From Rhodopirellula halodulae (GTDB lineage Bacteria > Planctomycetota > Planctomycetia > Pirellulales > Pirellulaceae): DNA of 64,000 nt. The position numbers were made by a program, and so were the translations under genes. The notes beneath the pieces are model-generated. The model saw only the letters and a program-made list of their open reading frames with translations, was not told where the DNA came from and searched no databases. The stretch is taken from NCBI RefSeq assembly GCF_020966775.1, contig NZ_JAJKFV010000029.1, positions 2,059,372 through 2,123,371 of the forward strand, in the 5' to 3' direction. Shown here piece by piece: positions 7,988-20,700 of this stretch (positions within the stretch are counted from its first letter, which is position 1; the number at the start of each line of letters is the position of its first letter).

Positions 7988-10042
7988 TCAGTGAACTCGC
8001 TGACCTGGTTGAGCGCCTTCGTCGATGCCCAGAACGAAGACTTCTTCACCGCCCGGGCCTGCCGCGGTGACCATGCCTTCGCTGAGGCCAAATCGCATCT
8101 TGCGAGGTTTTAGGTTTGCCACCATGACCACCAAACGTCCGACCAGTTTCTCTGGATCGTAAGCGGCTTTGATGCCCGCGAAGACTTGGCGAGTTTCATC
8201 ACCACCGAGTCCCAGGGTCAGCTTCAGCAGCTTGTTGGCTTCCGGGACTTGCTCCGCCGACAAAACCCGCGCGACGCGAAGGTCTACTTTCATGAAATCA
8301 TCAATGGTGATTTCGTCGGCGAGTGGTTCGTCTTTCAGCGGCTGATCGCTGTCATTGAATGCGTTGGTCGGAGCGGCGTCGGCTTCTTTGGCCGCTTCTT
8401 CTTTGCTTTCTTCCATCATGGCTTCGAGATCCTCGAGTTTGACACGGTCCATCATACGTTGAAATTTATTAACGCCACGGTCGACCAGTGGCGTTTGGCT
8501 TTGTTCCCACGACGTGATCGGTTCCCCGAGCAAGTCGCCACATTTGTTCGCCAGTTCGGGAAGCACGGGGGCCAGGTAAACGGCCAACTGACGAAATAGA
8601 TTCAGTGCCACCGTGCAAACGTCCCGAAGTTCATCTTGCCGGTCGGCGTCTTTGTTCATTTCCCACGGCTTGGCGTGTTCGACAAAAGGATTTGCCGAAT
8701 CGGCCAATTCCATGATCAAACGCATGGCCTTGGCGTACTCGCCGTCTTCATAGGCAGTTGCGATCTCATCGCCTTTCGCCGCCGCCGCCGCGAATAATCC
8801 GCCGTCGTCCGGGTAGCTGGTCGACAAGCCGGTGCGGTTTGCAAACTTGCCCACGCGACTGGCAAGGTTGACGACTTTGCCCACCAAGTCCGAGTTGACC
8901 TTTTCAACGAACTCGTCGACGCCAAGATCGAGGTCTTCCACACGTGACGACAATTTGGTCGCGTAGAAGTAACGCAGCGCCGATGGGTCGATGTGCTTCA
9001 GAAATGTTTCGGCTTTGATGAAAGTGCCATCTCGTTTGGACATCTTCTTGCCGTTCACATTCAGGAATCCGTGAATGTGGACCTTCGTCGGCAGCGAGAA
9101 GCCCGCCGTCTTCAACATGCCTGGCCAGAACAGCGTGTGGAAATACGTGATGTCTTTGCCGATAAAGTGATGGACTTCGCAGTCATCACTCTTCCACCAA
9201 TCCGCGAGCTGCTCGCCGTTTGCGTTGCACCACTGTTGCGTGCTGGCGATATATCCAATCGGCGCGTCGAACCAAACGTACCAGTAGTTGCCGGGGGCGT
9301 CGGGGATTTCAAAGCCGAAATAGGGAGCGGGGCGACTGATGTCCCAATCCCGCAATTCTTCGGCCAGGAAGTGGCCTTTCAAATAGTTGGCGGTTTCCGG
9401 TTGCAAGGCACCACTGTCCGCAACCCATTCATTCAGAAACCCATGCAGTTTTTCTAGCTGCACGAATAAGTGTTCGGCTTCACGAATGACCGGCGTCGCA
9501 CCCGTGAGCGTGCTGACCGGATCGATCAGTTCGGTGGGGCTGTAGGTGTGACCGCAATTGCAGTTGTCGCCAGCCTGATCTGGCAAACCACATTTGGGGC
9601 ATGTGCCGCGAACAAAGCGATCAGCGAGAAACGTTTCCGCCTCGGGGTCGTAGAGTTGTTCGACGCTTCGCTCGACTACTAAGTCCGCGTCGCGAAGGGA
9701 TTGCCAAATCTGGTGACAAAGGGTTCGGTTTTCTTCGCTGTTGGTGCTTCCGTAGTGATCGAACTCGATTCCGAAGCCTGCAAAATCTCGCTGGTGAGCT
9801 TCGCTTGTTTCTTCAATCAACTCAATCTCGGATCGCCCCTCGCTGCGTGCACGGATCATGATCGCCGTGCCATGGGTATCGTCCGCACAGATATACAGAC
9901 ACCGATTGCCACGCAGTTTTTGGAAGCGAACCCAAATGTCCGTTTGCAGGTATTCGACCAAGTGCCCAATGTGGATGGGGCCGTTGGCGTAGGGCAAAGC
10001 AGCGGTAACGAGCAGACGACGCGACATGGATGTTGTTGTCAT
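7988..10042 (-). CDS. metG: Methionyl-tRNA synthetase
   Basis: The enzyme charges tRNA-Met with methionine in the cytoplasm. The class I signature HIGH is at residues 24-27 within [17 protein letters not shown] zinc-knuckle insertion with CPKCG and CNCG lies around residues 144-162, and KKMSKRDG, the KMSKS motif, near 333. The C-terminal 100 residues form a separate EMAP II/Trbp111-like tRNA-binding domain ([20 protein letters not shown] to the end), which promotes dimerisation in long MetG proteins. Length is normal for the long form. Start candidates are GTG 10069, ATG 10042 and ATG 10027; 10042 is chosen without a strong ribosome site. The upstream leader contains a large imperfect stem-loop (10069-10188). 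Confidence 0.96.
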   Translation of the reverse strand: MTTTSMSRRLLVTAALPYANGPIHIGHLVEYLQTDIWVRFQKLRGNRCLYICADDTHGTAIMIRARSEGRSEIELIEETSEAHQRDFAGFGIEFDHYGSTNSEENRTLCHQIWQSLRDADLVVERSVEQLYDPEAETFLADRFVRGTCPKCGLPDQAGDNCNCGHTYSPTELIDPVSTLTGATPVIREAEHLFVQLEKLHGFLNEWVADSGALQPETANYLKGHFLAEELRDWDISRPAPYFGFEIPDAPGNYWYVWFDAPIGYIASTQQWCNANGEQLADWWKSDDCEVHHFIGKDITYFHTLFWPGMLKTAGFSLPTKVHIHGFLNVNGKKMSKRDGTFIKAETFLKHIDPSALRYFYATKLSSRVEDLDLGVDEFVEKVNSDLVGKVVNLASRVGKFANRTGLSTSYPDDGGLFAAAAAKGDEIATAYEDGEYAKAMRLIMELADSANPFVEHAKPWEMNKDADRQDELRDVCTVALNLFRQLAVYLAPVLPELANKCGDLLGEPITSWEQSQTPLVDRGVNKFQRMMDRVKLEDLEAMMEESKEEAAKEADAAPTNAFNDSDQPLKDEPLADEITIDDFMKVDLRVARVLSAEQVPEANKLLKLTLGLGGDETRQVFAGIKAAYDPEKLVGRLVVMVANLKPRKMRFGLSEGMVTAAGPGGEEVFVLGIDEGAQPGQRVH

Positions 10043-10068
10043 TGAGTGAATGAAGGACTCCAGCTTCA

Positions 10069-10188
10069 CCCACGACTCCGTTTCGTGACGTGGGGTTCAC
10101 CGTCGGACCGGCGATTGTGACAAACCACGCCGGAATCGAACAGCACCAGCCCCAACTCTGAACCGAAACATGAATCGGAGTCGTTGGG
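10069..10188 (-). promoter_or_regulatory. Structured metG leader (candidate regulatory RNA)
   Basis: In minus-strand sense, CCCAACGACTCCG at 10188-10176 pairs with CGGAGTCGTGGG at 10080-10069, a 12-bp stem with one bulged A. Further in, TTTCG pairs with CGAAA and GGTTCA with TGAACC, separated by unequal bulges. An inner hairpin CCGGCG/CGCCGG closes a 14-base loop. The fold occupies almost the whole gap between the LmbE-like gene and metG. It has no U-tract, so it is not a simple terminator, and it matches no riboswitch class I know. It could also be a 3' structure of the upstream gene. Confidence 0.45.
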
Positions 10189-10196
10189 ACGCGGAT

Positions 10197-10964
10197 TCAG
10201 ACGCTCATCACCGTGCGAACGAGATCGCTGACTGAATACGGATGCGCCGACGCGAAGGATTCGCCGGCCCAGCAACCCGCTTGGGATCCAGTGACCAATG
10301 CCGCCGCGCGAATACGATCGGCGATCTTCGGTTTGTGGTCGAACTGGGATGCGTATGCCGCGATGGAAGCCAATTTCTGTTCCAGACAGTCCCCGATGTC
10401 GACGATCAGGTGGTGAGACTCGCCCGGCATCACATCCGATTCGAACGCCAATCGGAAATAGAGTTGCCGGGCGACCGCGTGCACCGACGCCCCATCAAAA
10501 TGCTCGTCCCAGCGACACAAGCGGCTGTAGAAAACGGCGGCATCGGTGATCTGCATGGCTTGCCAATGATCCGGGGACGCCATGGGAGTCTTCTGGCCAA
10601 ACCCCATCACGATCCGAGGCCGGAAACGGCGGAACTGACGTGCCAGTGCAATGCGAGCAACAAACCCGTCCATCAGCGTCCGATTGGGCAAATTCAACTG
10701 CACGCGAGCATGAACGCCCAAGCATTCGGCCGCGCGGACGGATTCAGCAAGCCGCGTTGCGACATCAGGGCAATGCGGGGTCGGTTCCCCATCGGTGAGG
10801 TCGATGATGCCAACCCGATACCCCTGGCGAACCATTTTTGCCAGCGTTCCTCCACAGGCCGTTTCCACATCATCGGGGTGTGCCCCCACGGCAATCACGT
10901 CGAGCGCAGATTCCGCGTCGGTGGGGAGCAACAGATCAGTCGGCAGCGGAATTGGTTCGTTCAT
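10197..10964 (-). CDS. LmbE/PIG-L family deacetylase (BshB-like)
   Basis: This is a zinc-dependent N-acetylglucosaminide deacetylase of the LmbE/PIG-L superfamily. Residues 28-32 read AHPDD, the metal-binding His and Asp, followed by VETACGGTLAKM. A second conserved block, MASPDHWQAMQITDAAVFYS, supplies the third zinc ligand near residue 130. The overall length of 255 residues resembles the BshB1 enzymes of bacillithiol synthesis, which deacetylate GlcNAc-malate. The companion genes bshA and bshC are not in the window, so that assignment stays tentative. Start ATG 10964. It precedes metG in the same direction with a structured gap. Confidence 0.85.
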   Translation of the reverse strand: MNEPIPLPTDLLLPTDAESALDVIAVGAHPDDVETACGGTLAKMVRQGYRVGIIDLTDGEPTPHCPDVATRLAESVRAAECLGVHARVQLNLPNRTLMDGFVARIALARQFRRFRPRIVMGFGQKTPMASPDHWQAMQITDAAVFYSRLCRWDEHFDGASVHAVARQLYFRLAFESDVMPGESHHLIVDIGDCLEQKLASIAAYASQFDHKPKIADRIRAAALVTGSQAGCWAGESFASAHPYSVSDLVRTVMSV

Positions 10965-11170
10965 ATCGCCAGCTTACCAGCGGCAGGTCAATTCGTCCTG
11001 ACGTGATTACGCGTGTTTCAACCCGGACTCAGGTTGCAGAGTTGTTGTGATTGATGGCGTTTGGGATTGGGGCTCTTGGGGTTCAGGGAATTTTTGCTTA
11101 GCCTGCGAAGCCAGCTCCGAACCATCTCACCTGTTTGCGAAACTTCCCGGCTGATCATCCCAAGTTTGCC

Positions 11171-11557
11171 ATGTCATTCACCGAGTACATCGCACCGTTC
11201 GCGGAGTTCCCCGTTTTGCAGCAGCGGGTTCTGCATGTCCTGGAGCAATTGCCGGAAGATGTGCAGACGGACTTTTTGAGCGATGAACGCTTTCAAGTCG
11301 AACTCGACAATTACGTTCCCGGTGTTGGTTGGTCGTTCCTGATGCCCGCACCCGGTATCGGTGGGAACGGCAGTCGTTGTGTGATTCTGCGAAGCAAGTT
11401 GGCCGATTTGCCGGAAGCATTTGCTCACTATGTGATCGCTCACGAATTTGCCCACGCGTTTCTGCGAAATGGTGGCTGGGGCGATATCACGGACATTGAG
11501 GAAGCGGCCGACGCTTTGGCTGCGTCTTGGGGTTTTGAACGACCCTCACGCGCGTGA
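11171..11557 (+). CDS. Small HExxH putative metalloprotease-like protein
   Basis: The product has 128 residues from the ATG at 11171; an in-frame start at 11135 is less likely. Residues 91-95 are HEFAH, a zinc-protease HExxH motif in a helix (AHYVIAHEFAHAFLRNGG). It is followed by DITDIEEAADALAASWGF, where Glu110/Glu111 or Asp114 could be the third ligand, as in gluzincin-type or ImmA/IrrE-like proteins. There is no signal peptide, so it is probably cytoplasmic. I do not recognise a named family, and the substrate is unknown. It converges on the giant gene; two strong hairpins lie between them. Confidence 0.7.
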   Translation: MSFTEYIAPFAEFPVLQQRVLHVLEQLPEDVQTDFLSDERFQVELDNYVPGVGWSFLMPAPGIGGNGSRCVILRSKLADLPEAFAHYVIAHEFAHAFLRNGGWGDITDIEEAADALAASWGFERPSRA

Positions 11558-11590
11558 CTTGGCCACACATTTTGTGATCCATCACGAAAC

Positions 11591-11624
11591 AAGGCGTCGC
11601 CAAGAATGAACTCGGCGACGCCTT
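11591..11624. terminator. Strong hairpin between the HExxH gene and the giant gene
   Basis: An 11-bp perfect stem (AAGGCGTCGCC 11591-11601 with GGCGACGCCTT 11614-11624) lies between the convergent genes. On the minus strand it is followed by GTTTC, only a weak U-tract. It is likely the shared terminator of both genes. Confidence 0.55.
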
Positions 11625-11665
11625 GGATGCGATCGGATATCGATTCATCATCAAGTGTTTGAATA

Positions 11666-11711
11666 GCACGGTTCGACCGGCCGAGTTGAGCTCGCCCGGT
11701 CAGAGCCGTGC
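11666..11711. terminator. Three-tier stem-loop downstream of the giant gene
   Basis: Nested pairs GCACGG/CCGTGC, GACCGG/CCGGTC and CGAG/CTCG form one long hairpin about 25 bp beyond the giant gene's stop codon. It lacks a U-tract. It may protect the 3' end of the very long mRNA or assist termination together with the hairpin at 11591-11624. Confidence 0.45.
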
Positions 11712-11735
11712 CACGCGACACTTGTGTGTGAAGGC

Positions 11736-14700
11736 TTAGAACAGGTCTCGCAGAGCTGCGTCCAATTGCGATTCGTTGGAGTCCTCTTCCTTCTCATCTT
11801 GAGTTTGGTCACTCGCGATGAGATTCAAGACATCCACTTCCACGCCGGAGTCGCTGTTGTCGATCCATTTCGATGCACCGGACGAGACGCCTTCCGAAGC
11901 GGTGGACGAGGAAGCTCCCAGTCCGCCGGTCGTGACGTTGTCGCTGGCCAGCAAGTTGCTAGTGGTTCCAATCGGTTCACCGAAGCCTTGGGTTTGACTG
12001 TTCAGTTCGTTGATGACTCGCAAAGCGTCCAGGGAAGAGATGAAACTATCACCGCTTTGGTCGTAGTAGAACTGCTCATCCACTCCGTTGTTGGTTCCGA
12101 TGCCGTAATCGTCATCGGTCACTGGAATGCGTTCGGCACTGGAGCTGCCGCTGACTTCATTCAAGCGGTTGATGATCAACAACGCATCCAAAGCCGTGAC
12201 TTCGCCGTTGCGGTTGACATCCGAGAAGCTGACAGGGTTCTGCAGACGACTGGAGACGGTGTTCAAGTTCAACCTGGTAGGTGCACTTCGGTTTCCATTC
12301 TCATCGGCCACGGTGAAGACCAAGAAGTCATCCCCGGTGTAACCCGCGTTTGGCGTGTAATGGATCATGCCATCAATCACATCAGCCGTCCCGTTGCTTG
12401 GCTGGGTGATGATCTGGATGGTTGAAAGATCCAATGCGAACGCGGTGGTGAAGCTGTCTGAAATATCAATGACACCGGTGCGTCCGACAGAGGTACCGCC
12501 CATGATGACATCAGCGGTGGGACGCCCCTGCAGTTCGACGGTGGCTTGAGCACTGGCTTGGCCAAGGTCATCCGCAATGGTGTAGGTGAAGTTGTCCACA
12601 CCCGCGAAATCGGGGCCTGGCAGGTAAGTCAGCACACCATTGTCGTCGGACAGCGTTCCGAACTGAGGCTCCACGACGATGGTCAATGAAGTTCGGTCCA
12701 AAGTGCCGTCGATGTCAGAATCGTTCGCCAACGGATCGCGGTCTTGATCCAAGACCGTTGTGCCGACGGATTCGATGAACAGGCGGTCATTCACCACGAC
12801 GGGAGCGTCGTTTCGACCTTGGATCGTCAGCGTCACATTGGCGGTCACAATGTCCGTCAACGCACTGTCGTCTTGCAGCCCGTATTGGAATGTGTCCGTC
12901 AGTGTTTCGCCCGGACGAAGTGCTTGAATGGCATCTGCATCCAGTGGCGAGTAAGCGATCTCGCCCGTGACTTGATTGATCGTGACGGTCGCACCCAACG
13001 CGGTTGTGGTGTCCAACTCGACGAAGTTCAAGCTGTCTGCAAGGTCAGGATCGCTGTCGTTGGCGAGCAGATCATCGATGCTGAAGAACAACACGGCGTC
13101 TTCGGTCGTCGTGAACGAATCGTCATTGGCGACCGGGAGGTCTGCCGTCTCCGTGATGGTGATCGGCAGGATCACCGGTTGAGAGCTGCCAGCGAAGACG
13201 CCGTTGTCGAAGTCTTGCAGAGTGACCGTCACGTTGGTGCTGCCCGCCGCGTCGTCCGCGACGGTGAAGGTCAAGACGCCGTTTTCGTCAATCGCAGGTT
13301 GTACCGCGAAGAGGTCTTGGTTTTCGGCGGGAACTTGAACCAAGAAGGCGACCGTTTGACCGGCTTCGTTGCCAGGGCCGGCGGAAATATCCGAGGCCCA
13401 AGGTTGAGAGTATGCACCGCTGTCTTCCAGCACCGTCACCGCGGGACCGGCAGTGAAGGTTGGCAAGTCATTGACATCTGCCACCGTCAAAGTGAACTCG
13501 ACCGGGGCACTTTCGCGAACGTCACCATTGGCAGCGTCGTTCGGACCACTGTCGACGGCGATCAACTGATAGGTTGCCGAGCCGCTGTTTTCATCCGAGG
13601 TGGTGAACTGGAGTGAACCGTTCGCCAGGATTTCCAAGCCAGTTGGATTCCCGACGGAAGTCTGCAGCAGATCGGTGTCTCCGCTGACATAGGCAAAGCG
13701 ATACTCGGTGATGGTTTGAGCCGCAGCCGTGTTGGTTCCATCAAACTCATCCACCGCACGTCCGCCAGCTCCGGTTCCCGGAGGACCAACGAGCACGGTA
13801 CCAAGCCAGTCAGGCAGGGTGACCTGTCCTTCACTTTCTTCGACCACAATCGGTGCCAACGGCGAAACAATCGGAGCGTCGTTGACCGGTGTCACCACCA
13901 ACGAAATGGTGGCAGGCGTGGTTCGTGAAAGATCGCCGTCGCTGACTTCGTAAACGAATTGGTCGGTGCCAACGAAGTTCAATGGTGGCGTGTAGACGTA
14001 CGCCGTCGCACCAGCCCCGTTTGGAGTTGGCGTCAGCGTTCCACCCATCATTGTTTGCAACGGAACGTTGATCGCTGAGAGCACTTGCGTGTCGTTCTCG
14101 CCCGGCAAGCCGTCGACGGGCGAGTCAGGGCCTGCGATGAAGTTGCCTAGCAACGATCCGTTGATGGCTCCATCGACAGGAATGTTCAGTGCGCTGTCTT
14201 CACGAGTGGAAATCGTGATGGTGTCGCCCGTTCCGTTCGCTGGAATTGGAGCGTCGTTGACAGCCGTCACGTTGATGGTGATTCGGCGAGCCAAAGACTC
14301 GTTCAAATCGCCTCGGCCCAGAGCCGGCCCTTCGCCGTTGTCGCGTGCGTAGACGTCGAAGACAAATTCGCCAAAGACGCCCGGTGCGGCTTGGAAGGTC
14401 AGGTGACCGGCCGGCACGATGGTGGGCAGTGTGCTGAAGGCTTGGCCGGCCTGTGTTGAGGAGATGTTGACCGGTTCAATGCGATTGAACGTCACCGTTT
14501 GAGCCGACGTCAAGCTGAACTCATCGCTAGCGGTTGGCGTTGGCCCACCGAAGATGTTGAACGCAAAGTCGTTTCGAACAAACATATTCGCGTCTTCGCT
14601 GACATTGATCACGGTTTGTGCAACGTCGAACTGAGGACGATCGTTGACCGGATTGAGGACGAACTGAATGCGTCCAGTCCGAGTCAGCGGCGAGGAATCC

Positions 14701-17700
14701 AACTGCTGATCGCGGATGTTGAAATTCGTGCCGTCATCGATCACTTGATAAGTGAACGAGTCGGGCAGGTTGTTCAGCGAGTTGATGTTGGTCGGCGGTG
14801 TGTACTCCAGCGATGCCGGCGTGCCACCGTTTTCTGGAATGTAGGTGACCGAACCGCCAAGCGTCGTTGGCAAGGTCGTGAACGGAACCAACTCTACCGT
14901 TTGTCCGCCACCCAACGTGCCATCGGCTTCGTTCGCAGGTCCGGGGGTGTAGATGTCCAGCAAGCCTGGTCGTGAATTAATACCTGCAGAATGTAATAAA
15001 ATCGAGTACGGCATGCCTGTCGTGCCATCGCTGGCGGTGTTGTCCTCTTTGATGGTCAACACAAGCGTGCCATCGGCGAGGATTTCATATTGGTCATCGG
15101 CCAGACCGGTCAACGGTGTGGGAGCCAAATCGGACAGACGCGGCTGATCGTTGACCGGCCGAACGTTGACGGTGACGGTCAATTCGACCGACTTCGGCGA
15201 GAACGGATCGGTGTCAGAGACTCGGTCCGTTGCCAACATCACGAACACGCCCGTGCCAACGGCATCTGGTGACGGATAAACCGTCAACGTGCCATCATCG
15301 GAGACTTCAGGAGTGAAGCCAGGACGGAACAAGTCCGGCACGCTTTGGCTGACATATTCCTTGAAGGTGAAGAACACGTCCTGACGGGTGTTCTCGTCCA
15401 ATGCGGTCGATTCGGCCGGATCTCGACGTGTCGCCCAATCAGTCAGACTGGTGCCCCGGTTGTCATCGCGTTCGCGAATGTCGACGGTTTCGCGGTACTC
15501 AATTCGTGGTGCATCGTTGACCTGGATCGTGCGGATCGTCACGCGTCGAGAATCGGATCGGTTGTTGGAGCCAACACCACCGACGGTCGTGTAATCCGAT
15601 TGCTGGAACCCAGCGACAGGTGGATTCATTTGACCGTTGATGTAGTCCGTACCCGGGATCGAGGTCGCACCGAAGTCTTCGACGATGTACGAGAAACGCT
15701 CAAACGGATCGAACGGCGATTCTTGGTTGTAATCCACGTTCGGCACGTACTGACCATCGGTGAATGCACCCGATGCGTCGAAGTTGAAAGTGACCGTTCC
15801 GGTCGCCAATGGAATGACCATCCCATTGAGGTTGTCACGGTTCACGACGGTTGGTGTGCCACTGGCATTGGTCACCGTGAACTGAACGACACGCAGACCT
15901 TGTTCGTCTTCGTCGAACTCGTTGGTTGTCACAACACCGTTTGCGAAGTCCGCTGTTTGTGCGTCTGGAGTGCCTTCGAGGAACGTTTCCGGAGTCAGGT
16001 TGAGGACCGCTACGTTGCCCGTTGGCAGTCCGGTGATCGGGGCGAACTCTTCGACTTCATTGACCGTCAGTTCGCGATCGTAAGCGACGGGCTGATCGTT
16101 CACCGGAGTGATGTTGACGGTCAGCGTGCGAGTCACACTACGAGGCGAATCTTGCATCAATCCATTGATGTAAGACTGACCATCATCCGTGGCCGTCACG
16201 GTGAACACCGCGTAGCCGTAGGCGTCGGCATTGGGTTGCAATTGCAACACACCGAATCGATCCAGGATTGGATCGCTGGCGAACATGCCGCTTGGTGCCG
16301 AAACCACGTCCACGCTGAAGCTGACTTCCTGAACTGATCGTTCATCCAGTGCCGTCGCCCGAGATGGATGGATCGCTTGGGGCAATCCGTGAGCCAACGG
16401 GTTGTTGGTGCTGATGACTTGGCCAGCATAGATGTCATAGAAGACGGTGTTGAACGCGGCGCCTTCGTCGTTGATGTCTTCCGCGAACGTGACGGTGTTG
16501 AATTCGGGGAATTCAGGCACGTCATTGATCGCTCGGACCGTCAGCGTCATGTCGCGAGGAGCCGAACGGTTGTTCGATCCAACCCCAGCAACCGTTGTGT
16601 AGTCGATTGTGCCGGTTGCATCTGGTTCTGGACGATCGGCACCGGGGATCGAGGTCGGGGCGAAATCTTCCACGATGTAGCTGAAGACTTCGGTCGGTTC
16701 AAATGGCAGTTGATCGTTGACGTCAACGCTCGGCAGGTATTCGCCTTCGATGAACGCACCGGTGACCGGATCAAACTCGAAGGAAACGGTTCCGCTGACC
16801 AACGTGATCGGTGTGTTATTCACATAGTTGGTCGCGTTGACCGTCAATGGATCTCCGTTGGCCAATCGAACTTGGAACTCGACCACACGCAGGCCTTGTT
16901 CGTCCTCGTCGAACTCCTCAAACGTGACCGTCTCGTCCGAGAAATCGCTGGCGGTGGCTAGCGTCGGATTCGCGGTTGTGCCACCCAAGAAGTCTTGAGG
17001 TAAAAGCGGCAAGCGTGCGACGGCGCCGGTGGGCAAGTCGTCTGGTGCCGAGAATTCCTCGTTTTCGGTGACTTCCAAATCACGATCAAAGGTGACCGGT
17101 TGATCATTCACTGGAGTGATGTTGATCGTCAACGTTCGGGTGATGCTGCGAGCATCGCTCACGAGCCCACCCGCACCATCGTAGCTGCTGCCGTCATCCG
17201 TTGCCGTGACTTCAAACACAGCCCAACCGTAGACATCAGCCCGCGGGGTCAACGTCAGGACGCCGAAGTCATCCAGTGTTGGCAAGGTTTCAAACATGCC
17301 GACCGGTGATGAACTCGCGAGCGACGTGAACGTGTAGCTCAGCGATTGAGTTGGTGCGAATCCGAGTCCATCGCCACGTTCGTCCAACGCGGTGTCACGG
17401 CTGACGAAGATCGCTTGCGGACGCATTGGGTTGGCCGGGTCATAGCTAGCGACCACATTGCCCGAATAGATGTCATAGAAGACGGTGTTGAATGCGTCGC
17501 CAGTATCGTTGATGTCTTCGGCGAAGGTCACCGTGTTGAACACCGGGAACTCTGGAGCATCGTTCTGTGCTCGCGTGGTGAGCGTCATCGTCCGCGGAGT
17601 CGAACGATTGTTCAGTCCCACCGGCGGCGAACCACCATCGTTGGTGTAGTCGACTTGCTCGGTGGTTCCGGTGACATCCAACGAACCAGGGATCGTTGTC

Positions 17701-20700
17701 ACGCCGAAGTCTTCGACCACGTAGGTGAATTGCTCGTTTGGTGCGAACGGGCTTTCCTCGTTGTAGTCCACGTTCGGGAAGTAAATACCGCCGGTGTAGG
17801 CACCGCCCGCAGTGATGTCGTCGAAGTTGAACGTGATGCGGCCAGTTGCCAGCGTCAGTTCCACGCCATTGTTGCTCTCGGCGTTGACCACTTCAGTGGA
17901 TCCATCGGCCAGGGTAACCGTGAACTCAACCACACGCAGGCTCTGCTCTTCCTCGTCGAATTCATCGACCGCGTCGATGTCATCGGTGAAGTCACTTTGC
18001 TCGGCCAGTTCGGTGTTCTCGGTGGTGCCACCAAGGAACTGTTCCGGTGTCAAATCGATGGAAGCGACCGCACCGGTTGGCAAGTCATCCGGTGAAGAGA
18101 ATTCCTCGACCTCCATGACTTCCAGTGCTCGGTCTTCGGTGACGGGAGCGTCATTGACCGGTGTAATGTGGATGGTCAGCGTTCGAGTGATGCTACGGAA
18201 GTCGTCGACCAACATTCCGGTGTTTGGATCGTAGGACTGCCCGTTGTCGGTCATGGTGACTTCGTAGAGGGCGTATCCATACGCATCGGCATTCGGCGTC
18301 AGCGTCAGCACACCGTACTCATCCAGCACCGGATCGGAGTTGAACATTCCCGCTGGGACGTACAACGGGTTGTAGGTGTAGGTCAGCGTTTGAGTCGCAG
18401 GAGCCCCACTGCTGTTACCACGTTCGTCTTCGGCCGTGTCACGACTGACAAAGATGGCTTGCGGCAGGTTGTGAACGGCTGGATCGGCCGACGCGATGAC
18501 TGACTCACCGTAGATGTCATAGAAGACGGTGTTGAAGGCGTCGCCCGCATCGTTGATGTCTTCCGCGAAGGTCACCGTGTTGAAGACGGGGAACTCGGGA
18601 GCGTCGTTCTGTGCCCGTGTGGTGAGCGTCATCGTCCGAGGTGTCGAACGATTGTTTAGTCCCACCGGCGGCGACCCACCATCGTTGGTGTAGTCGACTT
18701 GGTCTGCCGCACCGCCGTTGATGAACTGCGACCCCGGGATCGAAGTCACGCCGAAGTCTTCGACCACGTAGGTGAATTGCTCGTTCGGTGCGAACGGGCT
18801 TTCCTCGTTGTAATCCACGTTCGGGAAGTAAGTACCGCCGGTGTAGGCACCGCCCGCAGTAATATCGTCGAAGTTGAACGTGATGCGGCCAGTGGCCAGC
18901 GTCAGTTCCACGCCGTTGTTGTTCTCGGCGTTGACCACCTCGGTGGAGCCATCGGCCAACGTGACCGTGAACTCAACCACACGCAGGCTTTGCTCTTCTT
19001 CGTCGAATTCATCGACCGCGTCGACGTCATCGGTGAAGTCACTTTGCTCGCCCAATTCGGTGTTCTCGGCGGTACCGCCAAGGAATTGAGCTGGCGTGAG
19101 GTCAATTGATGCGACGTCACCAGTTGGTGAATCATCCGGTGATGCAAACTCTTCCACTTCATCGACCTCGAGAGCTCGATCGAAGGTGACGGGAGCGTCG
19201 TTGACCGGTGTGATATGCACGGTCAACGTGCGATTGATGCTGCGAGGGTCGTTTGGCAGGTTGTAGCTACCGCCATCGTCGGTCAGCGTGACAACGAACA
19301 CCGCGTAACCGTATGCGTCGGCACGCGGCGTCAACGTGAGCACACCGTACTCGTCCAAGGTTGGCGTGGTCTCGAACATTCCGTCTGGTTCGTAGACCGT
19401 CGCAAAGCTGAAACTCAGATTCTGAGTCGGAAGTGCACCGCTGTCGTTTCCACGTTCATCCTCCGCTGTCGCGCGACTGACAAAGATCGCTTGTGGCAGG
19501 TTGTGAACGGCTGGATCCGCCGACGCGATAACGGCTTCCCCGTAGATGTCATAGAAGACCGTATTGAAGGCATCGCCGGCATCGTTGATGTCTTCGGCGA
19601 AGCTGACCTCTCCAAAGATTGGGAATTCAGGGACATCGTTTTGTGCCCGTGTGGTGAGCGTCATCGTCCGCGGAGTCGAACGATTGTTCAGTCCCACCGG
19701 CGGCGAACCACCATCGTTGGTGTAGTCGACTTGCTCGGTGGTTCCGGTGACATCCAACGAACCAGGGATCGTTGTCACGCCGAAGTCTTCGACCACGTAG
19801 GTGAATTGCTCGTTTGGTGCGAACGGGCTTTCCTCGTTGTAGTCCACGTTCGGGAAGTAAGTACCGCCGGTGTAGGCACCGCCCGCAGTAATGTCGTCGA
19901 AGTTGAACGTGATGCGGCCAGTTGCCAGCGTCAGTTCCACGCCGTTGTTGTTCTCGGCGTTGACCACTTCGGTGGATCCATCGGCCAACGTGACCGTGAA
20001 CTCAACCACACGCAGGTTTTGTTCTTCCTCGTCGAATTCGTCGACCGCGTCCATATCGTCGGTGAAGTCACTTTGCTCGGCCAGTTCGGAGTTCTCGGTG
20101 GTGCCGCCGAGGAACTGTTCCGGTGTCAAATCGATGGAAGCGACCGCACCGGTTGGCATGTCATCCGGCGAAGAGAATTCTTCGACCTCCATGACTTCCA
20201 GTGCTCGGTCTTCGGTGACGGGAGCGTCGTTGACCGGTGTGATGTGGATGGTCAGCGTTCGAGTGATGCTACGGAAGTCGTCGACCAACATTCCGGTGTT
20301 TGGATCGTAGGACTGCCCGTTGTCGGTCATGGTGACTTCGTAGAGGGCGTATCCATACGCATCGGCGTTTGGCGTCAACGTCAGTACACCGTACTCGTCG
20401 AGCACCGGATCGGAATTGAACATTCCGTTTGGTACATACAACGGGTTGTAGCTGTAGGTCAGCGTTTGCGTCGCAGCAGCCCCACTGTCGTTTCCACGTT
20501 CATCCTCAGCCGTATCACGACTGACAAAGATGGCTTGCGGCAGGTTGTGAACGGCCGGATCAGCCGACGCGATCACTGATTCACCGTAGATGTCGTAGAT
20601 GACCGTGTTGAAGGCGTCGCCCGCATCGTTGATGTCTTCCGCGAAGGTCACCGTGTTGAAGACTGGGAACTCAGGCGTGTCGTTCGTAGCATGCGTGGTC

